Positions 6,360 to 13,371 of a stretch of 32,740 nucleotides of DNA are shown in pieces. The stretch lies in NCBI GenBank assembly GCA_905198475.1, contig CAJKCQ010000019.1, positions 1 to 32,740 on the forward strand. The letters are read 5' to 3'. The notes under the pieces were generated by a model. It ran no database searches. It was not told the origin of the DNA and was given only the letters and a program-made list of their open reading frames with translations. The stretch's first letter is position 1. Each line of letters starts with the position of its first letter. A program made the position numbers and the translations under genes. This stretch comes from an uncultured Sutterella sp. Its GTDB lineage: Bacteria; Pseudomonadota; Gammaproteobacteria; Burkholderiales; Burkholderiaceae_F.

Positions 6360-6899
6360 ATGTCGCGTTTCAACTCCCTTTACCACGACACCATTGTTCC
6401 CGAACTGATGAAGAAGTTCGGCTACAAGACGGTCATGCAGGTTCCCCGCATCACCAAGATCACGCTCAACATGGGCGTCGGTGAGGCCGTGAACGACAAG
6501 AAGCACATCGAGAACGCCGTCGGCGACATGACCAAGATCGCCGGTCAGAAGCCGCTCGTCACCCGCACCCGCAAGGCCATCGCGAACTTCAAGATCCGCG
6601 AAAACATGCCGATCGGCTGCATGGTCACGCTGCGCGGCGAGCGCATGTACGACTTCCTCGACCGCCTCGTGACGATTGCCTTCCCGCGCGTGCGCGACTT
6701 CCGCGGCGTGTCTGGTCGTGCTTTCGACGGCCGTGGCAACTACAACATCGGTCTGAAGGAACAGATCATCTTCCCGGAAATCGAGTACGACAAGATCGAC
6801 GCGATCCGAGGGATGAACATTTCGATTACCACGACGGCGAAGACCGACGAGGAAGCCAAGGCGCTCCTCTCCGGTTTCAGCTTCCCGTTCCGCAACTGA
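6360..6899 (+). CDS. rplE: 50S ribosomal protein L5
   Basis: L5 binds 5S rRNA and forms the B1b bridge with S13. Starting at ATG 6360 gives 179 residues, exactly the length of E. coli L5, beginning MSRFNSLYHDTIVPELMKKF. Diagnostic stretches are PRITKITLNMGVGEA, GQKPLVTRTRKAIANFKIRE and GRGNYNIGLKEQIIFPEI. An in-frame ATG at 6348 overlaps the rplX stop and would add four residues; AGGGTGA at 6351-6357 is too close to 6360 to decide firmly, so the start is chosen on homology. Confidence 0.95.
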   Translation: MSRFNSLYHDTIVPELMKKFGYKTVMQVPRITKITLNMGVGEAVNDKKHIENAVGDMTKIAGQKPLVTRTRKAIANFKIRENMPIGCMVTLRGERMYDFLDRLVTIAFPRVRDFRGVSGRAFDGRGNYNIGLKEQIIFPEIEYDKIDAIRGMNISITTTAKTDEEAKALLSGFSFPFRN

Positions 6900-6911
6900 G
6901 GTTGACGCAAA

Positions 6912-7217
6912 ATGGCAAAACTTGCTCTCATTAACCGCGAAGCCAAGCGCCGCGCGACGGTCGCCAAGTTCGCGGCCAAGCGCGCCGCCCTCAAGGCCAT
7001 CATCAACGACGCTACCCGCACGATGGATGAACGTCTCGACGCCCGCGCCCAGCTCGAAAAGCTGCCGCGCAATGCGTCGCCGGTCCGCCTGCGCAACCGC
7101 TGCGCGATCACCGGCCGTCCCCGTGGCAATTTCCGTAAGTTCGGTCTTTGCCGTGAAATGATCCGTGACGCCGCCATGCGCGGTGACATCCCCGGCCTCC
7201 AGAAGGCCAGCTGGTAA
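6912..7217 (+). CDS. rpsN: 30S ribosomal protein S14
   Basis: The 101-residue product is the long, zinc-free S14 type: no CxxC pair is present, and the C-terminal half reads RNRCAITGRPRGNFRKFGLCREMIRDAAMRGDIPGLQKASW. The N-terminal half is a basic helix that wraps into the 30S head. Gene order (rplE-rpsN-rpsH) is standard. Confidence 0.98.
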   Translation: MAKLALINREAKRRATVAKFAAKRAALKAIINDATRTMDERLDARAQLEKLPRNASPVRLRNRCAITGRPRGNFRKFGLCREMIRDAAMRGDIPGLQKASW

Positions 7218-7233
7218 GCGAGGAGATTGCGAA

Positions 7234-7629
7234 ATGAGTATGAGTGATCCGATCGCCGACATGCTGACCCGCATCCGCAACGGTCAGATGGTCGACAAGG
7301 CTGCGGTGGTTATGCCTTCCTCGAAGCTGAAGGTTGCCATCGCCAAGGTCCTCAAGGACGAAGGCTACATCGAGAACTACGAAGTCGCGGCCAACAACGG
7401 CAAGGCTGAGCTCAACGTGACGCTCAAGTACTATGCCGGCCGCCCGGTTATCGAACGCCTCGAGCGCGTGTCCCGTCCGGGCCTGCGCATCTACAAGAAC
7501 CACGACAGCATCCCCCAGGTGATGAACGGTCTCGGCATCGCGATCGTTTCGACCCCGAAGGGCGTGATGACGGACCGCGCCGCCCGCGCGGCCGGCGTCG
7601 GCGGCGAAGTTCTCTGCTACGTCGCCTAA
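7234..7629 (+). CDS. rpsH: 30S ribosomal protein S8
   Basis: ATG 7234, eight bases after GAGGAG, gives 131 residues, the usual S8 length, beginning MSMSDPIADMLTRIRNGQ. A second ATG at 7240 would be 14 bases from the ribosome-binding site. The C-terminal RNA-binding signature GLGIAIVSTPKGVMTDRAARAAGVGGEVLCYVA is complete. S8 is a primary 16S rRNA binder and, in E. coli, the translational repressor of the spc operon; no obvious S8-like site was recognised at rplE here. Confidence 0.97.
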   Translation: MSMSDPIADMLTRIRNGQMVDKAAVVMPSSKLKVAIAKVLKDEGYIENYEVAANNGKAELNVTLKYYAGRPVIERLERVSRPGLRIYKNHDSIPQVMNGLGIAIVSTPKGVMTDRAARAAGVGGEVLCYVA

Positions 7630-7644
7630 CCCGAGGAGTGAGAA

Positions 7645-8178
7645 ATGAGTCGTATCGCTAAGATCCCCGTCGCCCTCGCCAAGGGCGTGACGGTTACCCT
7701 CACGCCCGACTATGTGACCGTCAAGGGTCCGGTCGGCGAGGTGAAGATGCACGTTCTTCCTCTGGTCAAGGTCACGGAGGCCGAAGGCCACCTGCACTTC
7801 GAGCAGCTCGATGACTCCCGCGATTCCAACGCGAACGTCGGCACGATGCGTGCCCTCGTGAACGACATGGTCAAGGGTTGCGCCCACGGCTTTGAGAAGC
7901 GCCTCGCCCTCGTCGGCGTCGGCTACCGCGCTCAGGCCCAGGGCGACAAGCTCAACCTGTCGCTCGGCTTCTCGCACCCGGTCGTGCACCAGATGCCCGC
8001 CGGCATCAAGGTCGAGACGCCCACCCCGACGGAAATCGTCATCAAGGGCGCCGACAAGCAGAAGGTTGGTCAGACGGCCGCGGAAATCCGCGCCTACCGT
8101 GCTCCCGAACCCTACAAGGGCAAGGGCGTCCGCTATGCGAACGAGCACGTTGTGATCAAGGAAACCAAGAAGAAGTAA
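7645..8178 (+). CDS. rplF: 50S ribosomal protein L6
   Basis: The 177-residue product has the two repeated L6 domains. It begins MSRIAKIPVALAKGVTVTL and contains GFEKRLALVGVGYRAQAQG at the domain junction. It ends GADKQKVGQTAAEIRAYR.PEPYKGKGVRY, the conserved C-terminal signature near the sarcin-ricin loop. GAGGAG precedes the start. Confidence 0.98.
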   Translation: MSRIAKIPVALAKGVTVTLTPDYVTVKGPVGEVKMHVLPLVKVTEAEGHLHFEQLDDSRDSNANVGTMRALVNDMVKGCAHGFEKRLALVGVGYRAQAQGDKLNLSLGFSHPVVHQMPAGIKVETPTPTEIVIKGADKQKVGQTAAEIRAYRAPEPYKGKGVRYANEHVVIKETKKK

Positions 8179-8193
8179 TTCGGACGTTAGAAG

Positions 8194-8562
8194 ATGATCA
8201 ACAAGAAACAAAGCCGCCTGCGTCGTGCCCGCGCCACGCGCGCCCGCATTCTGCTGCAGAAGGTCGATCGCCTGACGGTCCATCGCACCAATCTGCACAT
8301 CTACGCCAGCATCATTTCGGCCGACAACGGCCGCACGCTCTGCTCCGCCTCGACGATCGAGCCGGAAGTGCGCGCTCAGCTCGCCAACCAGACGGGCCGT
8401 GGCGGCAACGTTGCCGCCGCCAAGCTCGTTGGCGCTCGCATCGCCGAGAAGGCGAAGGCCGCCGGTATCGAAACCTGCGCCTTCGACCGCTCTGGCTACC
8501 GTTACCACGGCCGTGTCGCCGCGCTTGCTGAAGCTGCGCGCGAAGCCGGCCTCAAGTTCTAA
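8194..8562 (+). CDS. rplR: 50S ribosomal protein L18
   Basis: L18 binds 5S rRNA together with L5. The 122-residue product has a basic N-terminus (MINKKQSRLRRARATRARI), LTVHRTNLHIYASIIS and FDRSGYRYHGRVAALAEAAREAGL near the end, all L18 hallmarks. It is a few residues longer than the 117-residue E. coli protein. The ribosome-binding site is weak (TTAGAAG). Confidence 0.97.
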   Translation: MINKKQSRLRRARATRARILLQKVDRLTVHRTNLHIYASIISADNGRTLCSASTIEPEVRAQLANQTGRGGNVAAAKLVGARIAEKAKAAGIETCAFDRSGYRYHGRVAALAEAAREAGLKF

Positions 8563-8576
8563 CCGAGGTGCTGGCA

Positions 8577-9095
8577 ATGGCTAAGGTTCAAGGTAAAAAC
8601 GCGGTCGAGGAACAGGACGACGGCCTGCGTGAAAAGATGATCGCGGTCAACCGCGTCTCCAAGACGGTCAAGGGCGGCCGCATCCTCGCCTTCGCGGCGC
8701 TCACCGTTGTGGGCGACGGCGACGGCTCCATCGGCATGGGCACGGGCAAGTCCCGCGAAGTGCCGCAGTCCGTCTCGAAGGCCATGGAACGCGCCCGTCA
8801 CTCGATGAAGCGCGTCCCGCTCAAGAGCGGCACGCTGCATCACGCCGTCGAGGGCCGTCACGGCGCCTCCCGCGTGATCATGATGCCGGCTCCGGAAGGC
8901 TCCGGCGTGATCGCCGGCGGCCCGATGCGCGCCGTCTGCGAAGCCGTTGGCATCCGCAACGTCGTTGCGAAGGCCTACGGCTCGACCAATCCGTACAACC
9001 TCGTCCGTGCGACGCTCAACGCCCTCTCCAACCTCCGCAGCCCCGCTGAGATCGCTGCGAAGCGCGGCAAGACGGTCGAAGAGCTCCTCGGCTAA
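8577..9095 (+). CDS. rpsE: 30S ribosomal protein S5
   Basis: S5 acts in decoding accuracy and mRNA unwinding. From ATG 8577 the product is 172 residues. It contains the dsRNA-binding fold (LREKMIAVNRVSKTVKGGRILAFAALTVVGD) and GIGMGTGKSREVPQSVSKAMERAR.SM, then APEGSGVIAGGPMRAVCEA.GI.NVVAKAYGS.NPYN. An in-frame GTG at 8568 lies within the CGAGGTG ribosome-binding site and is not the likely start. Confidence 0.97.
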   Translation: MAKVQGKNAVEEQDDGLREKMIAVNRVSKTVKGGRILAFAALTVVGDGDGSIGMGTGKSREVPQSVSKAMERARHSMKRVPLKSGTLHHAVEGRHGASRVIMMPAPEGSGVIAGGPMRAVCEAVGIRNVVAKAYGSTNPYNLVRATLNALSNLRSPAEIAAKRGKTVEELLG

Positions 9096-9110
9096 TCCGG
9101 AGACCAAGAC

Positions 9111-9293
9111 ATGTCCGAAAAGAAGACCATCAAGGTCACTCTGGTGAAGAGCCCGATCGGTACGAATGCGGATCACCGCGCCACCGTTCTCGGTCTCGGC
9201 CTGAAGAAGATCCACCAGACGCGCGAGCTCGAAGACACGCCCGCCGTCCGTGGCATGATCACCAAGGTCGCGTACCTCGTGCGCGTCGAATGA
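9111..9293 (+). CDS. rpmD: 50S ribosomal protein L30
   Basis: This small protein of 60 residues shows the L30 pattern: KVTLVKSPIGTNADHRATVLGLGLKKIHQTRELEDTPAVRGMI.KV. It sits between rpsE and rplO as in most bacteria. The ATG follows GGAGA at normal spacing. Confidence 0.97.
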   Translation: MSEKKTIKVTLVKSPIGTNADHRATVLGLGLKKIHQTRELEDTPAVRGMITKVAYLVRVE

Positions 9294-9311
9294 TCCGAAG
9301 GATGACCCAAA

Positions 9312-9746
9312 ATGCGTTTGAATACCATCAGCCCCGCTGAGGGCTCGAAGCACGCTCACCACCGCGTCGGCCGCGGCGTGGGCAGCGGCTGGGGCAAGAC
9401 CGCGGGTCGCGGTCACAAGGGCCAGAAGTCGCGTGCCGGCGGCTTCCACAAGGTCGGTTTCGAAGGCGGTCAGATGCCGATGTATCGCCGCCTCCCGAAG
9501 CGCGGCTTCACGTCCCTCTCCCGCAAGTTCGTCGAAGTGGTTCGCCTCTCCGATCTCGAACGTCTCGGCGTTGAAGAAGTCGATCTGCTCGTCCTCAAGG
9601 AGGCCGGCGTCGTTTCCTCGCTCGCTCAGAACGCCCGCGTGATCCTGTCGGGTGCCATCACCCGCAAGGTGACGGTGCGCGGTCTCGGCGTCACGAAGGG
9701 TGCCCGCGCTGCCATCGAGGCGGCCGGCGGCTCCATCGCTGAGTAA
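9312..9746 (+). CDS. rplO: 50S ribosomal protein L15
   Basis: L15 binds late in 50S assembly. The 144-residue product begins MRLNTISPAEGSKHAHHRVGRG.GSGWGKTAGRGHKGQ and continues AGGFHKVGFEGGQMPMYRRLPKRGF, the glycine-rich L15 N-terminus that threads into 23S rRNA. The C-terminal half ends in the family's VTVRGLGVTKGARAAIEAAGG. secY follows after 28 bases. Confidence 0.98.
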   Translation: MRLNTISPAEGSKHAHHRVGRGVGSGWGKTAGRGHKGQKSRAGGFHKVGFEGGQMPMYRRLPKRGFTSLSRKFVEVVRLSDLERLGVEEVDLLVLKEAGVVSSLAQNARVILSGAITRKVTVRGLGVTKGARAAIEAAGGSIAE

Positions 9747-9774
9747 AGAGATCAACCTGCAAAGAGGATAGGAC

Positions 9775-11100
9775 GTGGCGACCAGCCCCAGCTCAAAACA
9801 GCAGTCTGGCCTCAGCAAGTACGGCGACCTCAAGGGTCGCCTGATCTTCCTGGCGCTTGCACTCGTTGTATACCGTATCGGCGCTCACGTGCCGGTTCCC
9901 GGTATTGATCCCGATATGCTCCAGCAGCTGTTCAATCAGCAGCAGGGCGGCATTCTCGGGCTGTTCAACATGTTCTCCGGCGGCGCCCTCTCGCGCTTCT
10001 CCGTCTTCGCGCTCGGCATCATGCCGTACATCTCGGCGTCTATTATTTTCCAGATGCTGTCGTACGTGCTGCCGTCGCTTGAGGCGATCCGCAAAGAGGG
10101 CGAGCAGGGCCGTAGAAAGATCACGCAGTACACCCGCTACGGGACGTTGCTGCTGGGTCTCTTCCAAGGCTTCGGCATCGCCGTTGCGCTCGAAACGCAA
10201 CCCGGGCTCGTCGTCGATCCCGGCTTCCTCTTCCGCATTACGACGACCGTTTCGCTGCTCACGGGCACCATGTTCCTCATGTGGCTCGGCGAGCAGATCA
10301 CCGAGCGCGGTCTCGGCAACGGCATTTCGATCATCATCTTCGCCGGCATCGTGGCCGGGCTCCCGACGGGTACGAGCGGCTTGTTCCAGCTCGTCTCCAC
10401 GGGTGCCATCAGCCCGCTCGCCGCGATCTTCGTGATCGCGATCGTCCTCGCCGTCACCGCCTTCGTGGTCTTCGTCGAACGCGGTCAGCGCCGCATCACG
10501 GTCAACTACGCCAAGCGCCAGATCGGCAACAAGATCTACGGCGGGCAGAGCTCGTATCTGCCCCTCAAGATGAACATGTCGGGCGTCATTCCCCCGATCT
10601 TCGCTTCGTCTCTGATCCTGTTCCCGGCGACGCTCGCCGGCTGGTTCACCTCGGGCGACTCCACGCGTTGGATCCGCGATCTCGCGGCCGCGCTCTCGCC
10701 CGGGCAGCCGCTCTACACGCTGCTCTACGCAGCGCTCATCGTGTTCTTCGCGTTCTTCTACACGGCGTTGGTCTTCAACCCGAAGGAGACCGCCGAGAAC
10801 CTGAAGAAGAGCGGCGCGTTCATCCCCGGCATCCGTCCGGGCGACCAGACGGCCCGCTACATCGACCGCGTGCTGCTGCGTCTGACGCTCGGCGGTGCGG
10901 CCTATCTGGTTTTCGTGTGCCTCGTGCCTGAATTCCTGAACCTCAAGTTCAACGTCCCCTTCTACTTCGGCGGCACCTCGTTGCTGATCGTGGTGGTCGT
11001 GACGATGGACTTCATGAGCCAGGTCCAGGCGTACATGATGACGCACCAGTACGAAAACCTGCTGCGGAAGACCAACTTCCGCGGTCTGTCCCGGAAGTAA
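9775..11100 (+). CDS. secY: Protein translocase subunit SecY
   Basis: SecY is the channel of the SecYEG translocon in the inner membrane. The 441-residue product has ten hydrophobic segments. Conserved stretches include YRIGAHVPVPGID at the first membrane segment, the plug-side FNMFSGGALSRFSVFALGIMPYISASI, GNGISIIIFAGI, and the cytosolic loop GQRRITVNYAKRQ. The C-terminal VFNPKETAENLKKSGAFIPGIRPG and TNFRG complete it. Translation starts at GTG, preceded by GAGGATAGGA. It ends the spc block; a hairpin with a short T-run follows 78 bases downstream. Confidence 0.98.
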   Translation: MATSPSSKQQSGLSKYGDLKGRLIFLALALVVYRIGAHVPVPGIDPDMLQQLFNQQQGGILGLFNMFSGGALSRFSVFALGIMPYISASIIFQMLSYVLPSLEAIRKEGEQGRRKITQYTRYGTLLLGLFQGFGIAVALETQPGLVVDPGFLFRITTTVSLLTGTMFLMWLGEQITERGLGNGISIIIFAGIVAGLPTGTSGLFQLVSTGAISPLAAIFVIAIVLAVTAFVVFVERGQRRITVNYAKRQIGNKIYGGQSSYLPLKMNMSGVIPPIFASSLILFPATLAGWFTSGDSTRWIRDLAAALSPGQPLYTLLYAALIVFFAFFYTALVFNPKETAENLKKSGAFIPGIRPGDQTARYIDRVLLRLTLGGAAYLVFVCLVPEFLNLKFNVPFYFGGTSLLIVVVVTMDFMSQVQAYMMTHQYENLLRKTNFRGLSRK

Positions 11101-11177
11101 TGAAAGGACGGGCCCGCCCCTCAAAGACGGGTCCACTCCGATCCCCACTTCCTGCGGAAGTAGATCAAATGTCCCGA

Positions 11178-11200
11178 GGGCGGCCAGATGGCCGCCCTTT
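11178..11200 (+). terminator. Terminator-like hairpin after secY
   Basis: GGGCGGCC (11178-11185) and GGCCGCCC (11190-11197) form a perfect 8-bp GC-rich stem with loop AGAT, followed by only three Ts. It may be a weak intrinsic terminator for the spc block. A smaller hairpin, CTTCC/GGAAG (11148-11160), lies just upstream. The 308-base stretch 11101-11408 otherwise holds the rpmJ promoter and leader and no credible gene. Confidence 0.5.
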
Positions 11201-11318
11201 GGGCTACCTTGGAGGCGCTCGGCCGCCGCGGAGCTCCACTCCGACGGGACCGCTCAAGCCCTCCGACCTCGTGCAGCCCCTCTGGGAGGCAAAACTTGAA
11301 GCCCGGGCCTCACTTCGG

Positions 11319-11347
11319 TTGCACGAACGTTCATTGTCGATTATTAT
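11319..11347 (+). promoter_or_regulatory. Sigma70 promoter for rpmJ-rpsM-rpsK
   Basis: TTGCAC (11319-11324), exactly 17 bases, then TATTAT (11342-11347) form a strong sigma70 promoter. The -35 is identical to the one proposed for rplC. GTCGA (11336-11340) and TCGAC (11348-11352) bracket the -10. The expected leader of about 55 bases carries a small hairpin, AAGCT/AGCTT (11381-11394), directly against the ribosome-binding site GTGGAG. Confidence 0.7.
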
Positions 11348-11408
11348 TCGACGTTTCTGCCGTGTGGGCATCGAAATTCCAAGCTCATCAGCTTGTGGAG
11401 ACTATTAA

Positions 11409-11522
11409 ATGAAGGTTAGAGCTTCAATTAAGAAAATGTGCCGCAACTGCAAGATCATCAAGCGCAAGGGCGTTGTTCGAGTGATCTGCACTGACCCGCG
11501 TCACAAGCAGCGTCAAGGCTAA
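11409..11522 (+). CDS. rpmJ: 50S ribosomal protein L36
   Basis: The 37-residue product MKVRASIKKMCRNCKIIKRK..VRVICTDPRHKQRQG is L36. Its zinc ribbon is complete: Cys11, Cys14, Cys27 and His32, the zinc-binding form. GTGGAG lies eight bases upstream of the ATG. In most Burkholderiales infA would lie just upstream; here there is none, and rpmJ opens its own transcription unit. rpsM follows after 12 bases. Confidence 0.96.
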   Translation: MKVRASIKKMCRNCKIIKRKGVVRVICTDPRHKQRQG

Positions 11523-11534
11523 AGAGGTAACACA

Positions 11535-11900
11535 ATGGCTCGTATCGCCGGTATCAATATTCCGCCGCAGCAGCACGCTGAGATCGGTCTGACCGCCATC
11601 TATGGCATCGGCCGTCCCCGCGCCCGCCTGATCCTGAACACCTGCGGCATCCCCTGCACGAAGAAGGTCCAGGACCTCACCGACGCCGAACTCGAACGCA
11701 TCCGCGATGCCGTCTCGAAGTTCACCGTCGAAGGCGACCTCCGTCGTGAAATTCAGCTTTCGATCAAGCGCCTCATCGACCTCGGCACCTATCGCGGCAT
11801 GCGTCATCGCCGCGGCCTCCCGGTCCGTGGTCAGCGTACCCGCACCAACGCCCGCACCCGCAAGGGCCCGCGCAAGGTTGGCGTCACGCTTAAGAAGTAA
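11535..11900 (+). CDS. rpsM: 30S ribosomal protein S13
   Basis: S13 forms intersubunit bridges with L5 and touches the P-site tRNA. The 121-residue product starts MARIAGINIPPQQHAEIGLTAIYGIGR.RA, with the helix-two-turn-helix rRNA-binding fold. It ends GTYRGMRHRRGLPVRGQRTRTNARTRKGPRK, the basic tail that reaches tRNA. AGAGGTAA precedes the start. Confidence 0.98.
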   Translation: MARIAGINIPPQQHAEIGLTAIYGIGRPRARLILNTCGIPCTKKVQDLTDAELERIRDAVSKFTVEGDLRREIQLSIKRLIDLGTYRGMRHRRGLPVRGQRTRTNARTRKGPRKVGVTLKK

Positions 11901-11913
11901 TTAAAGGTAAGTT

Positions 11914-12321
11914 ATGGCTGGCAACAACACCAAGTCCTCCGCCAACGCCCGCGCCCGCAAGAAGGTCCGCAAGGTCGTTACGGAAGGCATCGCTCATATT
12001 CACGCCTCGTTCAACAACACGATCGTGACGATCACCGACCGTCAGGGCAACGCCATCGCTGCCTCGTCGTCGGGTGCGCAGGGCTTCAAGGGCTCGCGCA
12101 AGTCCACGCCGTTCGCCGCCCAGGTGGCCGCGGACCACGCCGGCAAGATCGCTCTCGAGCACGGCCTGAAGAACATCGAAGTCCGCATCTGGGGCCCTGG
12201 TCCCGGCCGCGAGTCTTCCGTGCGTGCGCTCAATGCGCTCGGCATCCGCGTCACCTCCATCCAGGACGTGACCCCGATCCCGCACAACGGCGTTCGTCCC
12301 TCCAAGCGTCGCCGCGTCTAA
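11914..12321 (+). CDS. rpsK: 30S ribosomal protein S11
   Basis: The 135-residue product has a basic leader, then GIAHIHASFNNTIVTITDRQGNAI, SSGAQGFKGSRKSTPFAAQVAA and GPGPGRESSVRALNALGI, followed by TPIPHNGVRPSKRRRV. This is complete S11, which lines the platform near the mRNA exit. An intergenic gap of 105 bases with folded sequence separates it from rpsD. Confidence 0.98.
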   Translation: MAGNNTKSSANARARKKVRKVVTEGIAHIHASFNNTIVTITDRQGNAIAASSSGAQGFKGSRKSTPFAAQVAADHAGKIALEHGLKNIEVRIWGPGPGRESSVRALNALGIRVTSIQDVTPIPHNGVRPSKRRRV

Positions 12322-12354
12322 CACTCCAGAATTTTCCATTCTGTTGAATCCCGC

Positions 12355-12404
12355 GTCCGGATCCGCATGCTGAGGCGGAACGGACTGAATGTAGGGAGTC
12401 CTAC
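12355..12404 (+). promoter_or_regulatory. Structured leader before rpsD (candidate S4 target)
   Basis: GTCCG (12355-12359) pairs with CGGAC (12381-12385), enclosing CCGC (12363-12366) paired with GCGG (12375-12378). A second hairpin, GTAGG/CCTAC (12391-12404), lies just before the ribosome-binding site. S4 is the classic translational repressor of alpha-operon mRNAs, so a folded element directly before rpsD is a plausible autoregulatory site. No promoter was recognised in this gap. Identity of the ligand is inference. Confidence 0.4.
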
Positions 12405-12426
12405 AGGATAAGAGAGGCATTTTTAA

Positions 12427-13053
12427 ATGGCACGATATCTCGGTCCCAAGCTCAAGCTTTCGCGTCGCGAAGGCATTGACCTGAATCTGAAGAGCGCCCG
12501 TCGTTCGTTTGAGTCCAAAGTCAAGGACGTCGGCTCCAAGCCGGGCCAGCACGGCAAGATTTCCGGAGCCCGCATGTCCGACTATGGCAACCAGATGCGT
12601 GAAACGCAGAAGGCCAAGCGCATGTACGGCGTTCTCGAGCGGCAGTTCCGCCGCTACTTCGCTGAGGCTGCCCGCCTGCGCGGCAACACCGGCGAAAAGC
12701 TCCTTCAGCTCCTTGAGAGCCGCCTTGACAACGTCGTCTACCGCATGGGCTTCGGCTCGACGCGCGCGGAAGCCCGCCAGCTCGTCAGCCACGGCGCCAT
12801 CGTGGTGAACGGCCGCAAGGTGAACATCCCCTCCTACTCCGTCCGCGCCGGCGACGTCGTCTCCGTCCGCGAGAAGGCTCAGAAGCAGGTCCGCATCGCC
12901 GAGGCTCTCGACCTCGCGCAGCAGAACGGCTTCCCGGCCTGGGTTGAAGTGGATGCCAAGAAGTTCACCGGCACCTTCAAGAACCTTCCGGCCCGCGACG
13001 AAGTCGCCCCGGAAATCAACGAAGCGCTCATCATCGAACGCTACTCCCGCTGA
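12427..13053 (+). CDS. rpsD: 30S ribosomal protein S4
   Basis: S4 nucleates 30S assembly and forms part of the mRNA entry pore. The 208-residue product begins MARYLGPKLKLSRREGIDL. It lacks the N-terminal cysteines of the zinc form, so it is the zinc-free type. The S4 RNA-binding domain is clear at about residues 98-160 (SRLDNVVYRMGFGSTRAEARQLVSHGAIVVNGRKVNIPSY). The C-terminus is the family's PEINEALIIERYSR. A strong intrinsic terminator follows, so rpoA is not simply co-transcribed with it. Confidence 0.98.
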   Translation: MARYLGPKLKLSRREGIDLNLKSARRSFESKVKDVGSKPGQHGKISGARMSDYGNQMRETQKAKRMYGVLERQFRRYFAEAARLRGNTGEKLLQLLESRLDNVVYRMGFGSTRAEARQLVSHGAIVVNGRKVNIPSYSVRAGDVVSVREKAQKQVRIAEALDLAQQNGFPAWVEVDAKKFTGTFKNLPARDEVAPEINEALIIERYSR

Positions 13054-13124
13054 TCTGGGAGGATCCCCTGGGCGCCGGCTCACCCCGGCGCTCTCCGGGT
13101 CGAAAGATCGATGCACACACGGCG

Positions 13125-13164
13125 AAAACGCAGCCCCTCTTTTGTCGGGCTGCGTTTTCTTCTT
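13125..13164 (+). terminator. Strong intrinsic terminator between rpsD and rpoA
   Basis: AAAACGCAGCCC (13125-13136) pairs perfectly over 12 bp with GGGCTGCGTTTT (13147-13158), with a 10-base loop. It runs into TTTTCTTCTTC. This is the clearest terminator in the ribosomal cluster. It isolates rpoA from rpsM-rpsK-rpsD, whereas in E. coli these are one operon. The rest of the 318-base stretch 13054-13371 carries the rpoA promoter region and inverted repeats and no gene. Confidence 0.85.
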
Positions 13165-13193
13165 CACCGGCCGCTCACCGTCCGGCGGAGATT

Positions 13194-13255
13194 CATCGGC
13201 AAGCCGGAGTCCCTTCAAGAGCGACGCCGGTTTGCCGATGCATCTAAAATGCATC
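13194..13255 (+). promoter_or_regulatory. rpoA upstream region: long inverted repeat and candidate -10
   Basis: CATCGGCAA-g-CCGG (13194-13207) faces CCGG-t-TTGCCGATG (13227-13240) across 19 bases: 14 positions with one G-T pair. Directly after it TAAAAT (13245-13250) is a good -10 box, itself bracketed by GATGCAT (13237-13243) and ATGCATC (13249-13255). No matching -35 box stands at 16-18 bases, which suggests activator dependence or a different start. The next RNA fold is TGGCCGC (13267-13273) / GCGGCCA (13298-13304). A promoter must lie here if the upstream terminator works. Confidence 0.5.
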
Positions 13256-13371
13256 TGTTTAGGGTCTGGCCGCCGCAGTCGCGCCTTCCTTGCGTCCGCG
13301 GCCATGATCTTCCTTTCAGCCTTATCGGTGTAACGAGCCGAGGGTATTGAACCAGAAGGAACACTGAAGAG

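Noticed and set aside
11100..11408. A possible 102-codon gene, or infA, between secY and rpmJ
   Set aside because: The translation has no OB-fold or IF1 features, lacks a ribosome-binding site, and overlaps the secY hairpin and the rpmJ promoter.
13111..13350. A small gene between rpsD and rpoA
   Set aside because: It runs through a strong intrinsic terminator and two inverted repeats and has no Shine-Dalgarno.
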